A stretch of 26,655 bases of DNA from the NCBI GenBank assembly GCA_049625305.1, contig JBMZVD010000025.1:1-26655 (forward strand), given 5' to 3'. Of this stretch, positions 15,349 to 24,000 are shown one piece after another. The notes below the pieces were generated by a model, which had not been told where the DNA came from, made no database searches, and saw only the letters and a program-made list of their open reading frames with translations. The stretch's first letter is position 1, and each line of letters starts with the position of its first letter. Source of the stretch: Flavicella sp049625305. GTDB taxonomy: Bacteria > Bacteroidota > Bacteroidia > Flavobacteriales > Flavobacteriaceae. The position numbers and the translations under genes are program-made.

Positions 15349-17445
15349 TTATCTGACAAATGCATCTGCCATTCCACCATCGATATTGAGACTGTTTCCA
15401 GTAGATTTATCGAGTATCCCCAACAAGCAAAATACACCATTTGCGATGTCGGAAGGTTCAATAATTTTTTGAAGAAGGTTTCTCTTAGCATAAAATTCAG
15501 CTAATTCTTCAACACATATTCCGTTGGCTTCCGCTCTTCCTTCTGCCCATTTTCCTTCCCATATTTTACTCCCTGTAATCACTCCGTCTGGATTTACAGT
15601 ATTCACTCGGATATTGTCTTTTCCAAGCTCAGAGGCTAACAAACGGGCCATGTGTTGTTGGGCTGCTTTTGCAGTTCCATAGGCAACATTGTTAGGACCT
15701 GAGACCATTCCATTTTTACTGGCAATGATGATATAGTCACCTCCCAATCTTTGTTTTCTCATGATTTTTACTCCTTGTTTTGCCAATTCAAATTGCCCCA
15801 TTACTAAAATATTTTGAAGTAGGTTCCAGTCTTTGGAATCTGTAGTTTCCAAAGGCTTTGAAATCGCAAGTCCCGCACTGTGTACTACAATGTCTATTCC
15901 CCCAAATTTCAAACATGTTTTTTCAAAGGCTCTTGCAATTGATGTTGGGTTAGTAACATCACAAACAGAATGGGCTGCCACATCTTTATCAAAGCTCTTA
16001 GATGCTTCCAATAAAGCTTCTTCTGAAATATCAGTAAGCATTATATTGGCACCTTCTTTCGCTAGTTTCTGTGAGATTGCTTTGCCGATACCACCACAAG
16101 CTCCTGTAACTAATGCAACTTTTCGAGACAAAGGCTTTTCTTTGGGCATTCGTTGCAATTTCGCTTCCTCCAATTGCCAATATTCTATGTCAAATGCTTC
16201 TTGATGTGGTAGTGCCGTGTAGCGACTGATTGCTTCAGCTCCTCGCATTACGTTGATGGCATTGCTGTAAAATTCACTCGCAACTCGCGCCGTTTGTTTG
16301 TTTTTTGCGAAGCTAAACATTCCTACACCTGGATAAATTAGGATGACAGGATTGGGGTCTCTCATAGCAGGACTATGCGCTCTTTTACAACGCGAATAAT
16401 AGTCTTTGTAGACACTGCGGTATCGCTCAAAGGCAGGTGTCAATTTGTCTAATACCTGCTGTGTGTCAGAAAGAATTTCGTATTTGTTTAAAGGCAATAT
16501 CAATGGACTTATTTTAGTTCTTAAAAAATGGTCTGGACAAGAGGTACCCATAGGTGCTAGATATTCTAAATCATTACTGTTTATGAATTCCATGACGTTT
16601 GGGCTGTCTGAAAAGTGCCCTATCATTTTGTTTTCACTTGCGCACAAGCCCCTGAGTAGTGGCATGATTTGAGCTGCTTTTTTACGACGTGTTTTTTGTG
16701 ACAGACTTTTGACTTTTTCACCATTGAAAATAGGTCCATTTTCTTCAATTTTTGCATCGATATATGAAGTTGCCATTTCAATAACCTCCAAACTATTTTT
16801 ATAACAAGCATAGGAGCTATCACCCCAGGTAAATAATCCGTGAGATGCTAAGACGATTCCTCTAATTTTTGGATTGTTTTTAACACATTCTTCAATTTTT
16901 AAACCGAGATCAAAACCAGGTCTTTGCCAAGGAATCCAACCCATAGTATCTCCCCATATTTTTCTTGTGATACTTTCACCATCTTCTGCAGCTGCTATTG
17001 CAATCAGTGCATCTGGGTGCAAATGATCAATATGTGCAAAAGGTAAAAATGCATGTAAGGGGGTATCTATGGAAGGTGCTTTGCTATCCAAATCATAGAT
17101 ACAATGATTTAAAAGCTCTACCATACGATCTTCATCTTCAATATTTTTGTAAGACTTTTTTAAACTGTGCATTTTTTTTGTGTACAACCCAGCAATTCCC
17201 TCATGTGTCAATGTTCCAATATCACCTCCAGAACCTTTGACCCACATTATTTCTACTTCCTCTTGGGTCAATGGGTCTATTTCCATTGTTTTACAACTTG
17301 TATTGCCCCCTCCATAATTGGTGATTCTCAAATCAGATCCCAAAAGATTGGATCGGTATAAAAATAAAGCCACCTGATCTTCTCCGTAGGACGCTGCTTT
17401 TTTAGAATCCCATTTGAACTCTATTTTTCTTTTAATTTTTTCCAT
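15349..17445 (-). CDS. rhaEW: Bifunctional rhamnulose-1-phosphate aldolase / L-lactaldehyde dehydrogenase
   Basis: The 698-residue fusion would cleave L-rhamnulose-1-phosphate to DHAP and L-lactaldehyde and then oxidise the lactaldehyde to L-lactate. Residues 1-430 are a class II aldolase: NYGGGNTS (43-50) for phosphate, WVKGSGGDIG (68-77), HIDHLHPDA (138-146) with zinc ligands H141 and H143, and SHGLFTWGD (201-209) with H202. Residues 440-698 are a short-chain dehydrogenase: TGACGGIG (447-454) for NAD, HSAG (522-525) in place of the usual N-N-A-G, and Y589-G-T-A-K593 as the catalytic YxxxK. The length and domain order match the known RhaEW-type enzyme. It is the first gene of the operon; the promoter must lie in 17446-18150. 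The ATG at 17445 opens with MEKIKRKIEFKWDSKKA, as in relatives. Confidence 0.95.
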   Translation of the reverse strand: MEKIKRKIEFKWDSKKAASYGEDQVALFLYRSNLLGSDLRITNYGGGNTSCKTMEIDPLTQEEVEIMWVKGSGGDIGTLTHEGIAGLYTKKMHSLKKSYKNIEDEDRMVELLNHCIYDLDSKAPSIDTPLHAFLPFAHIDHLHPDALIAIAAAEDGESITRKIWGDTMGWIPWQRPGFDLGLKIEECVKNNPKIRGIVLASHGLFTWGDSSYACYKNSLEVIEMATSYIDAKIEENGPIFNGEKVKSLSQKTRRKKAAQIMPLLRGLCASENKMIGHFSDSPNVMEFINSNDLEYLAPMGTSCPDHFLRTKISPLILPLNKYEILSDTQQVLDKLTPAFERYRSVYKDYYSRCKRAHSPAMRDPNPVILIYPGVGMFSFAKNKQTARVASEFYSNAINVMRGAEAISRYTALPHQEAFDIEYWQLEEAKLQRMPKEKPLSRKVALVTGACGGIGKAISQKLAKEGANIMLTDISEEALLEASKSFDKDVAAHSVCDVTNPTSIARAFEKTCLKFGGIDIVVHSAGLAISKPLETTDSKDWNLLQNILVMGQFELAKQGVKIMRKQRLGGDYIIIASKNGMVSGPNNVAYGTAKAAQQHMARLLASELGKDNIRVNTVNPDGVITGSKIWEGKWAEGRAEANGICVEELAEFYAKRNLLQKIIEPSDIANGVFCLLGILDKSTGNSLNIDGGMADAFVR

Positions 17446-18097
17446 ATTTTTTTAATTAATAGTTTAAAAGTAAGGGATGTTTTCAAGAATACTATCCTGA
17501 GGTGTGCTGTGTAAAATAGTATTTAAACGTCCCAAAATAGAAAATGTAACATATTTTCGTATTACCCGATATCCCTAAAACTCATGTAAATTGTGTTGGT
17601 AGAAAGGATGGGCTAGGTGAAATAAGTATTCTTTGTGTTTTACACATGAAAAGGACTATTTACAATATTTAAAAGTTGAAGAATGCACTATGTTGTCAAC
17701 CAATATTGCTACGAATTAGTAAGGCCAATTTACCTTAGATTTGAAACTAAAAAGAAGGAGAGCATATGATAAAGAGTTAAAAAGACTATTTAGAACTTCT
17801 TTATTCATGAAGAAATATAATAGAGGTTTGTTTTGAGTATGTTTTAAATGAAAGTTAGTTAGACCTTAAAGGGGAGAATTTAACGATGATACGGCGTTTA
17901 ATAAACGCTTCTTCACTTTCTTTTAAATATTAAATTTTCAAAAGCGATATAAGGATGCAGAAGGAGAAAGTGTTTTTTTTTAAAAGGCGCCACGTGTTTT
18001 CTCTTCGATAAACAAGTAAAAGTGGGATTTTATGCATTAATCTAATGAACATGATAGTGTTTTGAAGTTGTGCTATCTAACGTCCGTTTTACGTCAT
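17446..18097. other. Intergenic region upstream of the rhamnose operon
   Basis: About 650 bases lie between the rhamnose operon start and the terminator of the next gene. No coding frame is convincing. It must contain the rhaEW promoter. I found no exact Bacteroidota -7 element (TAnnTTTG) close to 17445. Two short symmetric sites are visible: TGTGT-TTT-ACACA at 17634-17646, about 190 bp upstream of the start, and GCGTTT-AAT-AAACGC at 17894-17908. Either might bind a rhamnose-responsive regulator, but both are short and could be chance. No regulator gene is present nearby. Confidence 0.6.
17894..17908. promoter_or_regulatory. Short perfect palindrome GCGTTT-AAT-AAACGC
   Basis: Six-base perfect arms are separated by three bases. 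It is GC-richer than its surroundings and lies about 450 bp from the rhaEW start, far for an operator. It may be a regulator site, a small hairpin or chance. Confidence 0.2.
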
Positions 18098-18125
18098 AAA
18101 AAAAGGGGAAGTCTTTAACTTCCCC
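18098..18125 (-). terminator. Strong intrinsic terminator for the small secreted protein gene
   Basis: On the leftward strand, an uninterrupted 8-bp stem (arms GGGGAAGT at 18105-18112 and ACTTCCCC at 18118-18125, 5-base loop) is followed by seven U residues (18104-18098). It starts 25 nt after the stop codon of the gene at 18151-18549. This is the clearest terminator in the window and separates that gene from the rhamnose operon. Confidence 0.92.
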
Positions 18126-18150
18126 TCACGAGTATATTTTATAAAAAAAA

Positions 18151-18549
18151 TCAATCTGTCAATACAGCTACTACTTGTTTGCGTTTTTTGAATTCTTTAA
18201 AATCCAATTCGTCTATCAGTTTTACCTTAAGTCCATTTATGTAAAACAATTTCATAGACTTGCTATCCGTAACTTTGATATAATAGGGTACCATAGGCAC
18301 GTTAGACATGTCATATGTCTTTTTGTAGTTATATCCTTTTTCTAAGTTGTCTTCAAACAATACAGTTCCTTCAAGATCCTTAATTTTGACAGATACCTTT
18401 TCTAGATTCGTATTGGCAAATAAGACAAATTTATTGGCAGCAACGGATTGAATTCTCAAGCTCTTGATAGGTGTGATTTCGTTTGCGAATGTTGCCAAAG
18501 AGAAAAGCAACATAGCGAGGGACAAAGTGATGTTTCTGAATGCTTTCAT
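18151..18549 (-). CDS. Small secreted protein, possibly an Ig-like/DUF3244-type beta-sandwich
   Basis: The 132-residue protein has a clean signal peptide (1-22, ending LATFA-N). The mature part is rich in beta-strand patterns: KFVLFANTNLEKVSVKIKDL, then EGTVLFEDNLEKGYNYKKTY, then VPYYIKVTDSKSMKLFYING. This resembles small Bacteroidota Ig-like secreted proteins of the DUF3244 or sorting-tail kind, but the usual YPNP opening of a T9SS tail is absent. The C-terminus is lysine-rich (FKEFKKRKQVV). It is a single-gene unit: a candidate -7 element lies at 18591-18598 and a strong terminator at 18098-18125. Function is unknown; nothing links it directly to sugar use or to the RHS cassette on the other side. 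Confidence 0.8.
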   Translation of the reverse strand: MKAFRNITLSLAMLLFSLATFANEITPIKSLRIQSVAANKFVLFANTNLEKVSVKIKDLEGTVLFEDNLEKGYNYKKTYDMSNVPMVPYYIKVTDSKSMKLFYINGLKVKLIDELDFKEFKKRKQVVAVLTD

Positions 18550-18590
18550 AATTTTAGATTTTGAATTGTGTTTGTTTATTAATTACATTG

Positions 18591-18598
18591 CAAAGATA
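18591..18598 (-). promoter_or_regulatory. Candidate Bacteroidota -7 promoter element (TATCTTTG)
   Basis: The leftward strand reads TATCTTTG, an exact match to the Bacteroidota consensus TAnnTTTG, 42 nt upstream of the start codon at 18549. No TTG at the usual -33 distance was found, so the promoter may be weak or use another upstream signal. Confidence 0.5.
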
Positions 18599-19176
18599 CG
18601 TGCATCATACAGATCATAAATAGCGCATCTTGTCAAATAGTTGTACTATATTAACTCTTGTAATCTTATGTTAATTAACATTATGGTAACATACTACATA
18701 AATAGTATTTTACTCATAAATTAACCTGTCAAAAAACAGTTTTTTTAAACGTGTTCTTAAGTCAGTTTCTATTTGTATGACAACTTGTTGTAAATCCAGA
18801 CTTTTTTGTGAAGCTCTTCGAATTGAAAAAATAGTATAGCTGTTTGTGTTTTAATGATGATATTTTTATTGGCTATACTTAATAAACAGATATTTCAATC
18901 AGTCGAGTCATCTTATTTTTTCTGTATCATAAAACCTGTTGAAACAAGTGGGACATTCTCAGAAACGAGTTGCATGTTTTTAATTGTGACAACAGGTTTA
19001 AATTGATTTGTTTTCTTTTTTTTATGTCAATGGTGATTTACATTTGAATTGGTGGTTTTGACTTTAAAAATTTTCATTGGGCTTATCTTTTGAAAACATA
19101 CCGTTGAGGTTTGACACAATAGAGCAACATATTTACTCCCTTTTTCTATCTACTCAATTCATTAAAAAAATATGTT
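18599..19176. other. Divergent intergenic region before the RHS cassette
   Basis: Roughly 580 bases separate the leftward small-protein gene from the rightward cassette. The region is very AT-rich with stops in all frames. It should carry the cassette promoter; TACATTTG at 19039-19046 is the only exact TAnnTTTG match I found on the rightward strand, about 130 bp before the ATG at 19177. No repeat or hairpin of note was found. Confidence 0.55.
19039..19046 (+). promoter_or_regulatory. Candidate -7 promoter element (TACATTTG) for the RHS cassette
   Basis: This matches TAnnTTTG exactly on the rightward strand and would give a leader of about 125 nt. No TTG lies at the expected spacing upstream; the nearest is about 28 nt away. 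Such an 8-mer with two free positions is easily found by chance in AT-rich DNA. Confidence 0.3.
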
Positions 19177-20502
19177 ATGAAAAAGCCACTCACATTATGC
19201 ATTGTGTTTTGCGTACTTATACGCTTTTCCTATGCCCAGTCTCTTAGCATTACTTCCTCTGAACTGAAGGAGGTTACAGTCGGTACTAGCGTCACAATTG
19301 ATTTTCGCTACAGTACCCCTGCAGTCGGAAACGTCTATGCTTCAATCAGTTTGTACAATGGAGCCGAATGGGTTCAAACCACTGCCGATACCTATCAAAA
19401 TACAAGTATAGGAACTGACATTGACGGAAGCTTTACAATAAGTATTCCCGCAGAAACGACATTGACCTCATTTTTGACAGACAACCAGAATTACAAACTC
19501 TCTATGGTGTTGAGTGACAATTCAGGAAATTGGTTGGCAGGTGCGTATCCAGCCAATGAAATAAATATAGTTTCTGACAATTCGACAAATATCTTACCTG
19601 AAATAAGTTTTATCACGGCACCATTGAACAAATTACATTTGGGACAAACCATAAGTGTCGGCTATGGCTATTCCATTCCTGAAAATGGAAAAGTGTACTG
19701 TGCAATCAATTTGTACCATGGAGAAACTTGGGTCAGTACCGTGTCAAATTGGTTGAGTACAGCGCGTAAAGGAAATGATATTACCAATACCATGACATTT
19801 TATATTCCTAAAGAAACGGTGCCTTCAGAAAAACTAGCTACGGGACAAGCTTATAAAATAGCGATGGAATTGACGGATGAGTCAGGTACTAAACTCGCAG
19901 GAGTATATCCCACAGAATCCATTGAAATCAGTGCCAACTTGAACCTTCGGATAGGAGAGGGATTTCAGTTATTGGGAGAAAGTGATTATTTCGGAAATGA
20001 TCAAGAGGGTATCGTATTTCAGATGCACGATAACGAGCAAACAAATGGCACTACAGACGGAGGGTTTGTGTTTCGAGGTCATACCCCCAAAGACAGTAAA
20101 AGTCAAGAGTGGATGGTCATCAAGTCCGGTGGTACTGTTGGGATTGGCACCACAGCTCCCGATGCCAAACTAGCCGTTGCAGGAAAGATACACTGTCAAG
20201 AGGTCAAAGTAGATGTAGAGGAATGGTCCGATTTTGTTTTTGAAGAGCACTACGATTTGCCAAGCTTGCAAGAGGTCGCCCAACACATTGCAGCAAAAGG
20301 GCATTTGCAAGGCATCCCAACCACAACGGAAGTTTTTGAAAACGGAATTGAATTGGGTACCATCAATGCCAAGCTCTTGCAGAAGATTGAGGAATTGACC
20401 TTGTATACCTTGGAACAACAAAAAAAGTTAGAAGACCAAGAGAATAGATTGGCTGTACTCGAAAAAGGTCTCAGATGTATGGTAGCCATAAAGGTGCCAT
20501 AA
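19177..20502 (+). CDS. Secreted protein with two repeated beta-domains and tail-fibre-like C-terminus
   Basis: The protein has 441 residues. A signal peptide (1-20, ending FSYA-Q) is followed by two homologous Ig-like units (about 22-132 and 143-252). They share V-G-T-S-V-T-I or L-G-Q-T-I-S-V, then G-x-V-Y-x-x-I-x-L-Y-x-G-x-x-W-V, and close with AGAYPANEI or AGVYPTESI. Residues about 255-345 resemble fibre head-neck segments, including VGIGTTAPDAKLAVAGKI (321-338). The C-terminus (about 347-405: EWSDFVFEEHYDL, SLQEVAQHIAAKGHLQGIP, ELGTINAKLLQKIEELTLY) is a block often annotated as a tail-fibre or S74-like domain in Bacteroidota. A short coiled coil (about 395-432) ends it. No catalytic residues can be assigned, and no lipobox or T9SS tail is seen. 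It is 19 nt upstream of the next gene and heads the RHS cassette. Trimeric surface fibre is an inference. Confidence 0.82.
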   Translation: MKKPLTLCIVFCVLIRFSYAQSLSITSSELKEVTVGTSVTIDFRYSTPAVGNVYASISLYNGAEWVQTTADTYQNTSIGTDIDGSFTISIPAETTLTSFLTDNQNYKLSMVLSDNSGNWLAGAYPANEINIVSDNSTNILPEISFITAPLNKLHLGQTISVGYGYSIPENGKVYCAINLYHGETWVSTVSNWLSTARKGNDITNTMTFYIPKETVPSEKLATGQAYKIAMELTDESGTKLAGVYPTESIEISANLNLRIGEGFQLLGESDYFGNDQEGIVFQMHDNEQTNGTTDGGFVFRGHTPKDSKSQEWMVIKSGGTVGIGTTAPDAKLAVAGKIHCQEVKVDVEEWSDFVFEEHYDLPSLQEVAQHIAAKGHLQGIPTTTEVFENGIELGTINAKLLQKIEELTLYTLEQQKKLEDQENRLAVLEKGLRCMVAIKVP

Positions 20503-20521
20503 AACTTTAAGCAACAGTCTT

Positions 20522-21013
20522 ATGAAACTACTTAGCACCATTTTTTTATTCTTCTATATCCCTTTTAGCAATGCGCAACAGCTAAAAGAGACGAACATTG
20601 CCACAGCTCCATCTCGTGAAATTTTGACAGCATTCAATTCGGCTGCTAAAATTGTGTTTGAATACGATGTTGCTGGAAATCAAACCAATGTTAGCTACAA
20701 TACAAAGACATCAAGTGACATAAATCAGAGTAAGGATAACGTAACAGCACCGTCAGGAAAGCTTACATCACTTGAAATATACCCAAATCCAGCTTCGCAA
20801 CGTGTTGCAATCGTCAGTGATTTTTCAGAAGAAAATAAAATAGCAGCGATACGATTGATTGCCTCTGTTACTAGGGTTGCTAAAAAACTTGAATTTGTGA
20901 ACCTAGGAAATACGGTTCGTACTGACATCAGTCAATTTCCAACTGGAGTTTATATCCTTGAAATAGAATTCAAGGATGGAACTATTTTGAACAATGAACT
21001 TATAAAAATCTAA
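20522..21013 (+). CDS. Small T9SS-sorted protein with a YD-repeat-like motif
   Basis: The protein has 163 residues. A signal peptide (1-18, ending FSNA-Q) leads to a short region containing FEYDVAGNQTNVSYN (about 46-60), which looks like a single YD repeat of the RHS type (Y-D-x-x-G-N-x-T). Residues about 78-163 are a T9SS type A sorting domain: LEIYPNPASQRVAIV near the start, and ISQFPTGVYILEIEFKDG then NNELIKI at the end. Between them there is almost nothing, so this is essentially a sorting tail with a short linker. It lies 19 nt after the fibre-like gene and 4 nt before the RHS gene, so the three are surely cotranscribed. It may be a surface partner or adaptor for the RHS protein, or a relic of an RHS 3' end; neither can be shown here. 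Confidence 0.82.
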   Translation: MKLLSTIFLFFYIPFSNAQQLKETNIATAPSREILTAFNSAAKIVFEYDVAGNQTNVSYNTKTSSDINQSKDNVTAPSGKLTSLEIYPNPASQRVAIVSDFSEENKIAAIRLIASVTRVAKKLEFVNLGNTVRTDISQFPTGVYILEIEFKDGTILNNELIKI

Positions 21014-21017
21014 GGTC

Positions 21018-24000
21018 ATGTATAAAAAGGGTATTGCGATTGTATTATTTTTTGGATGTGTATGCTTTGCTCAAAACCCTGACAGCGCAGTTGCAAAGGG
21101 TCAGAATAAACCTACATTAAATGTCGATTTCACCTTTGAAAAAATTCCTAAGTCCGTGCAGAAAGGAAAGTCAATAATTATTGAGAATCCCAACTTAATA
21201 GTAACAAAAAAGAATAAATTGAATGATGTGACTTGGGACAACGCTGATAAAACAAGAAATACAAATGCAGTTTTTTCTGTGTCACCTTCTGGTGCAGCAA
21301 CCTATGCGATTCCTTTTTCCACACCACCAGGGATCAAAAACATACGACCCAATTTGGGCCTAGTCTTCAACAGTCAATCAGGTAATGGTTTGGCAGGTTG
21401 GGGATGGAATATCAGTGGCTTGTCTACTCTGATTCGTATTCCTAGTACGAGTTTCCATGATGGTATTATTGATCCTATTGATTTTGATAAATACGACCGC
21501 TTTGCACTAGATGGACAGCGTCTGATTTTGAAAACTGGGACCTATGGAGCGGATGCTTCGGTCTACCAAACTGAAAATTATTCCAATCTAAAGATTATAG
21601 CTCACGGAGAGGATACAGAAATTTCAGGACCTTCTTATTTCACAGTACATTATCCAGACGGAAGTATAGCTTGGTATGGAAAAGAAAGTGCAAAAGGAAC
21701 CTTAGAATGGGCATTGCAACGAAAAGAAGATGTGCATGGAAATTTTATCACTTATGAATATCTAAAAAATGAAGGTGTACTGAGAATTGATAAAGTGAAT
21801 TACGGATCTAATAATTCTTCGCAATCTATCAATCAAGTGAAGTTTTTGTACAAAGAAAGATTGCGTTATACTTCAAATTATATAGCTGGTACATTATTTA
21901 AAAATACTTATATCCTCGACCAAATTAAAATTTTCGGAATTGCTAATCGTTTTTTTAGATCCTATAAAATTTCTCATACCACAACATCTTTGAATTATCA
22001 AATCGTTAGTTCCGTTACAGAATATAGTAAACCACAAGTTCACAATGAACCTATAAGGTTCGAGTATGAATCTACCCCAAAAACAGAATTGGTGAAAATT
22101 GCAACTGATTACCAAATGAAACCAATTTATAATACTGATTCACATCATATTTTAGCTGGAGATTTTAATGGGGATGGAAAAACTGACTTAGTTTGCCATA
22201 CAAGGAATTTCAGTAAGCGTTTGTATTTTTTTGATACATTGCTAACCAATTCATTGGATGGTAATTATTTTTGTGTGTCAACTTCTGAATTTGAAGGAGC
22301 TTTTACTAGTAATTTGTTGTCTTCAAATGGAAGGTTAAATAATCGACAATCTATATCAACAGTTGAGCGTACAGCAGCTTCTTTTAGTCCGATAGTCTTT
22401 TCATATGGATGGACGCATGTTTCTAAATCAACTCCTGTAAATACAGCGACAATAAAATCGTATGAAATAGCAGACAACAATTCAATACAAAGCACCAATA
22501 CTGTTTTTAACGGGTTCCCTACATATTTTTTTGATGAATTATTACCAAATAGTGCTCCATATGATTTTCAAAGGTCCTATCATAATTATCCCATGGAATA
22601 TAAATCTGGAGATTTTAATGGAGACGGAATTACAGATGTTTTGGTATTTCCAAAAGAAGTTGTAAGAGTTTCATACCAAAATACATTCAGTCCATTGACT
22701 GAAGTGGTTAAAGCAGATGAGATTTATTTTATGGATTTAAAAGAAACACAAAACAAATCATTAGTACCCGTTGCAGTAAATGACAGTAATATGGAATATG
22801 AAAAAATTGTTGTTGCAGATTTTAACGGAGATGGTAAATCGGATGTGTTTATTTTTAATAGTGGTAAAATATGTGTGTACACCTTGAATTCAAAGTATCA
22901 GTTAGAATTGATTCATTGTCTCTATGATAGTAGTATTGATTTGGATTACCCAGTTTTATTTGGTGATTATAATGGAGATGGGAATATAGACTTTATAATT
23001 CCTACTGAAGATAAAAGCTCTACATGGCGATGTTTTATTTCTAATGGAAATACAATAACTGTGTTTTCTAAAATTATTACCTATTACAAAAAGTCAGCTT
23101 ATCATCCAGAACCCGGAACCTATACTTATTATGATGGGGTAAATTTAGAGAATCCACTATTAGAATTTAGATATACAGCTCAAGATGTAAATCGTGATGG
23201 TAAGACTGATATTTTGATGCATTTTATAGCGACATCTGATAGCAGTTCTCAGAGTTCTGAACGTATTGAGATTTATGAAAATAAAAATGATATCTCTACT
23301 AGCTCACATCCTTTTAAATTAACTAGTAGACAATACTTTTGTAACTCAGGAGTGAAAAAATTTGGTATTCCTTTAACTTTTGAAATAAAAAACAACACTA
23401 GTAATTCGGAATATGTGTATATATGTTCTAATCAGATACAAGCATATGAATTTCCTAAAAGTCATGTTGAAGAAACTAACTTGAAAAAGATCATTAATAA
23501 TGGAATCTCTATGGATATTATGTATTCAAAACCTAATAATCAAAATGCTCATTCTGAAATTTATACTAAAGATCATTCAGAAATCTATCCTTACATAAAC
23601 AGTAATAGAATTCCATTTCTTGCATTGGTTAGTAAGGTAGTTCAGTCCACATCAGAAACCAAACTAACCCAAGAGTTCAAATACGAAGGACTGGTGCACC
23701 ATATTGGAGGCTTAGGGGCTTTGGGATTTAAAATTCTAAAAAGATCCAATTGGTACGGGCAAGGAGTACAGCCGCTTTGGAATATTTCAAAGCACTCTCC
23801 ACAGTATCGAGGTGCTTTGCTAGCAAAATGGTTAGCGACTGATGATGCCAATTATGTCTCTGATTATATTCAACAAACGAGCTATACCTATAATACTTCA
23901 TTGTATGCCAACCCAAGTTCTGAACTTTACCCTAATGCCCCATTACCACATGAAATAATACAAAATGAAGTTATTGATGATTCCATGGTAGATAAGGCAA

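Noticed and set aside
15833..16204. 123-codon plus-strand frame opposite the rhaEW dehydrogenase domain
   Set aside because: Antisense shadow of a conserved NAD-binding domain.
17634..17646. TGTGT-TTT-ACACA as a CRP- or rhamnose-regulator operator
   Set aside because: Five-base arms are expected by chance in this composition, and it lies about 190 bp from the start codon; kept only as a remark.
19083..19092. TTATCTTTTG as the cassette promoter
   Set aside because: It has one T too many for the TAnnTTTG consensus and no -33 partner.
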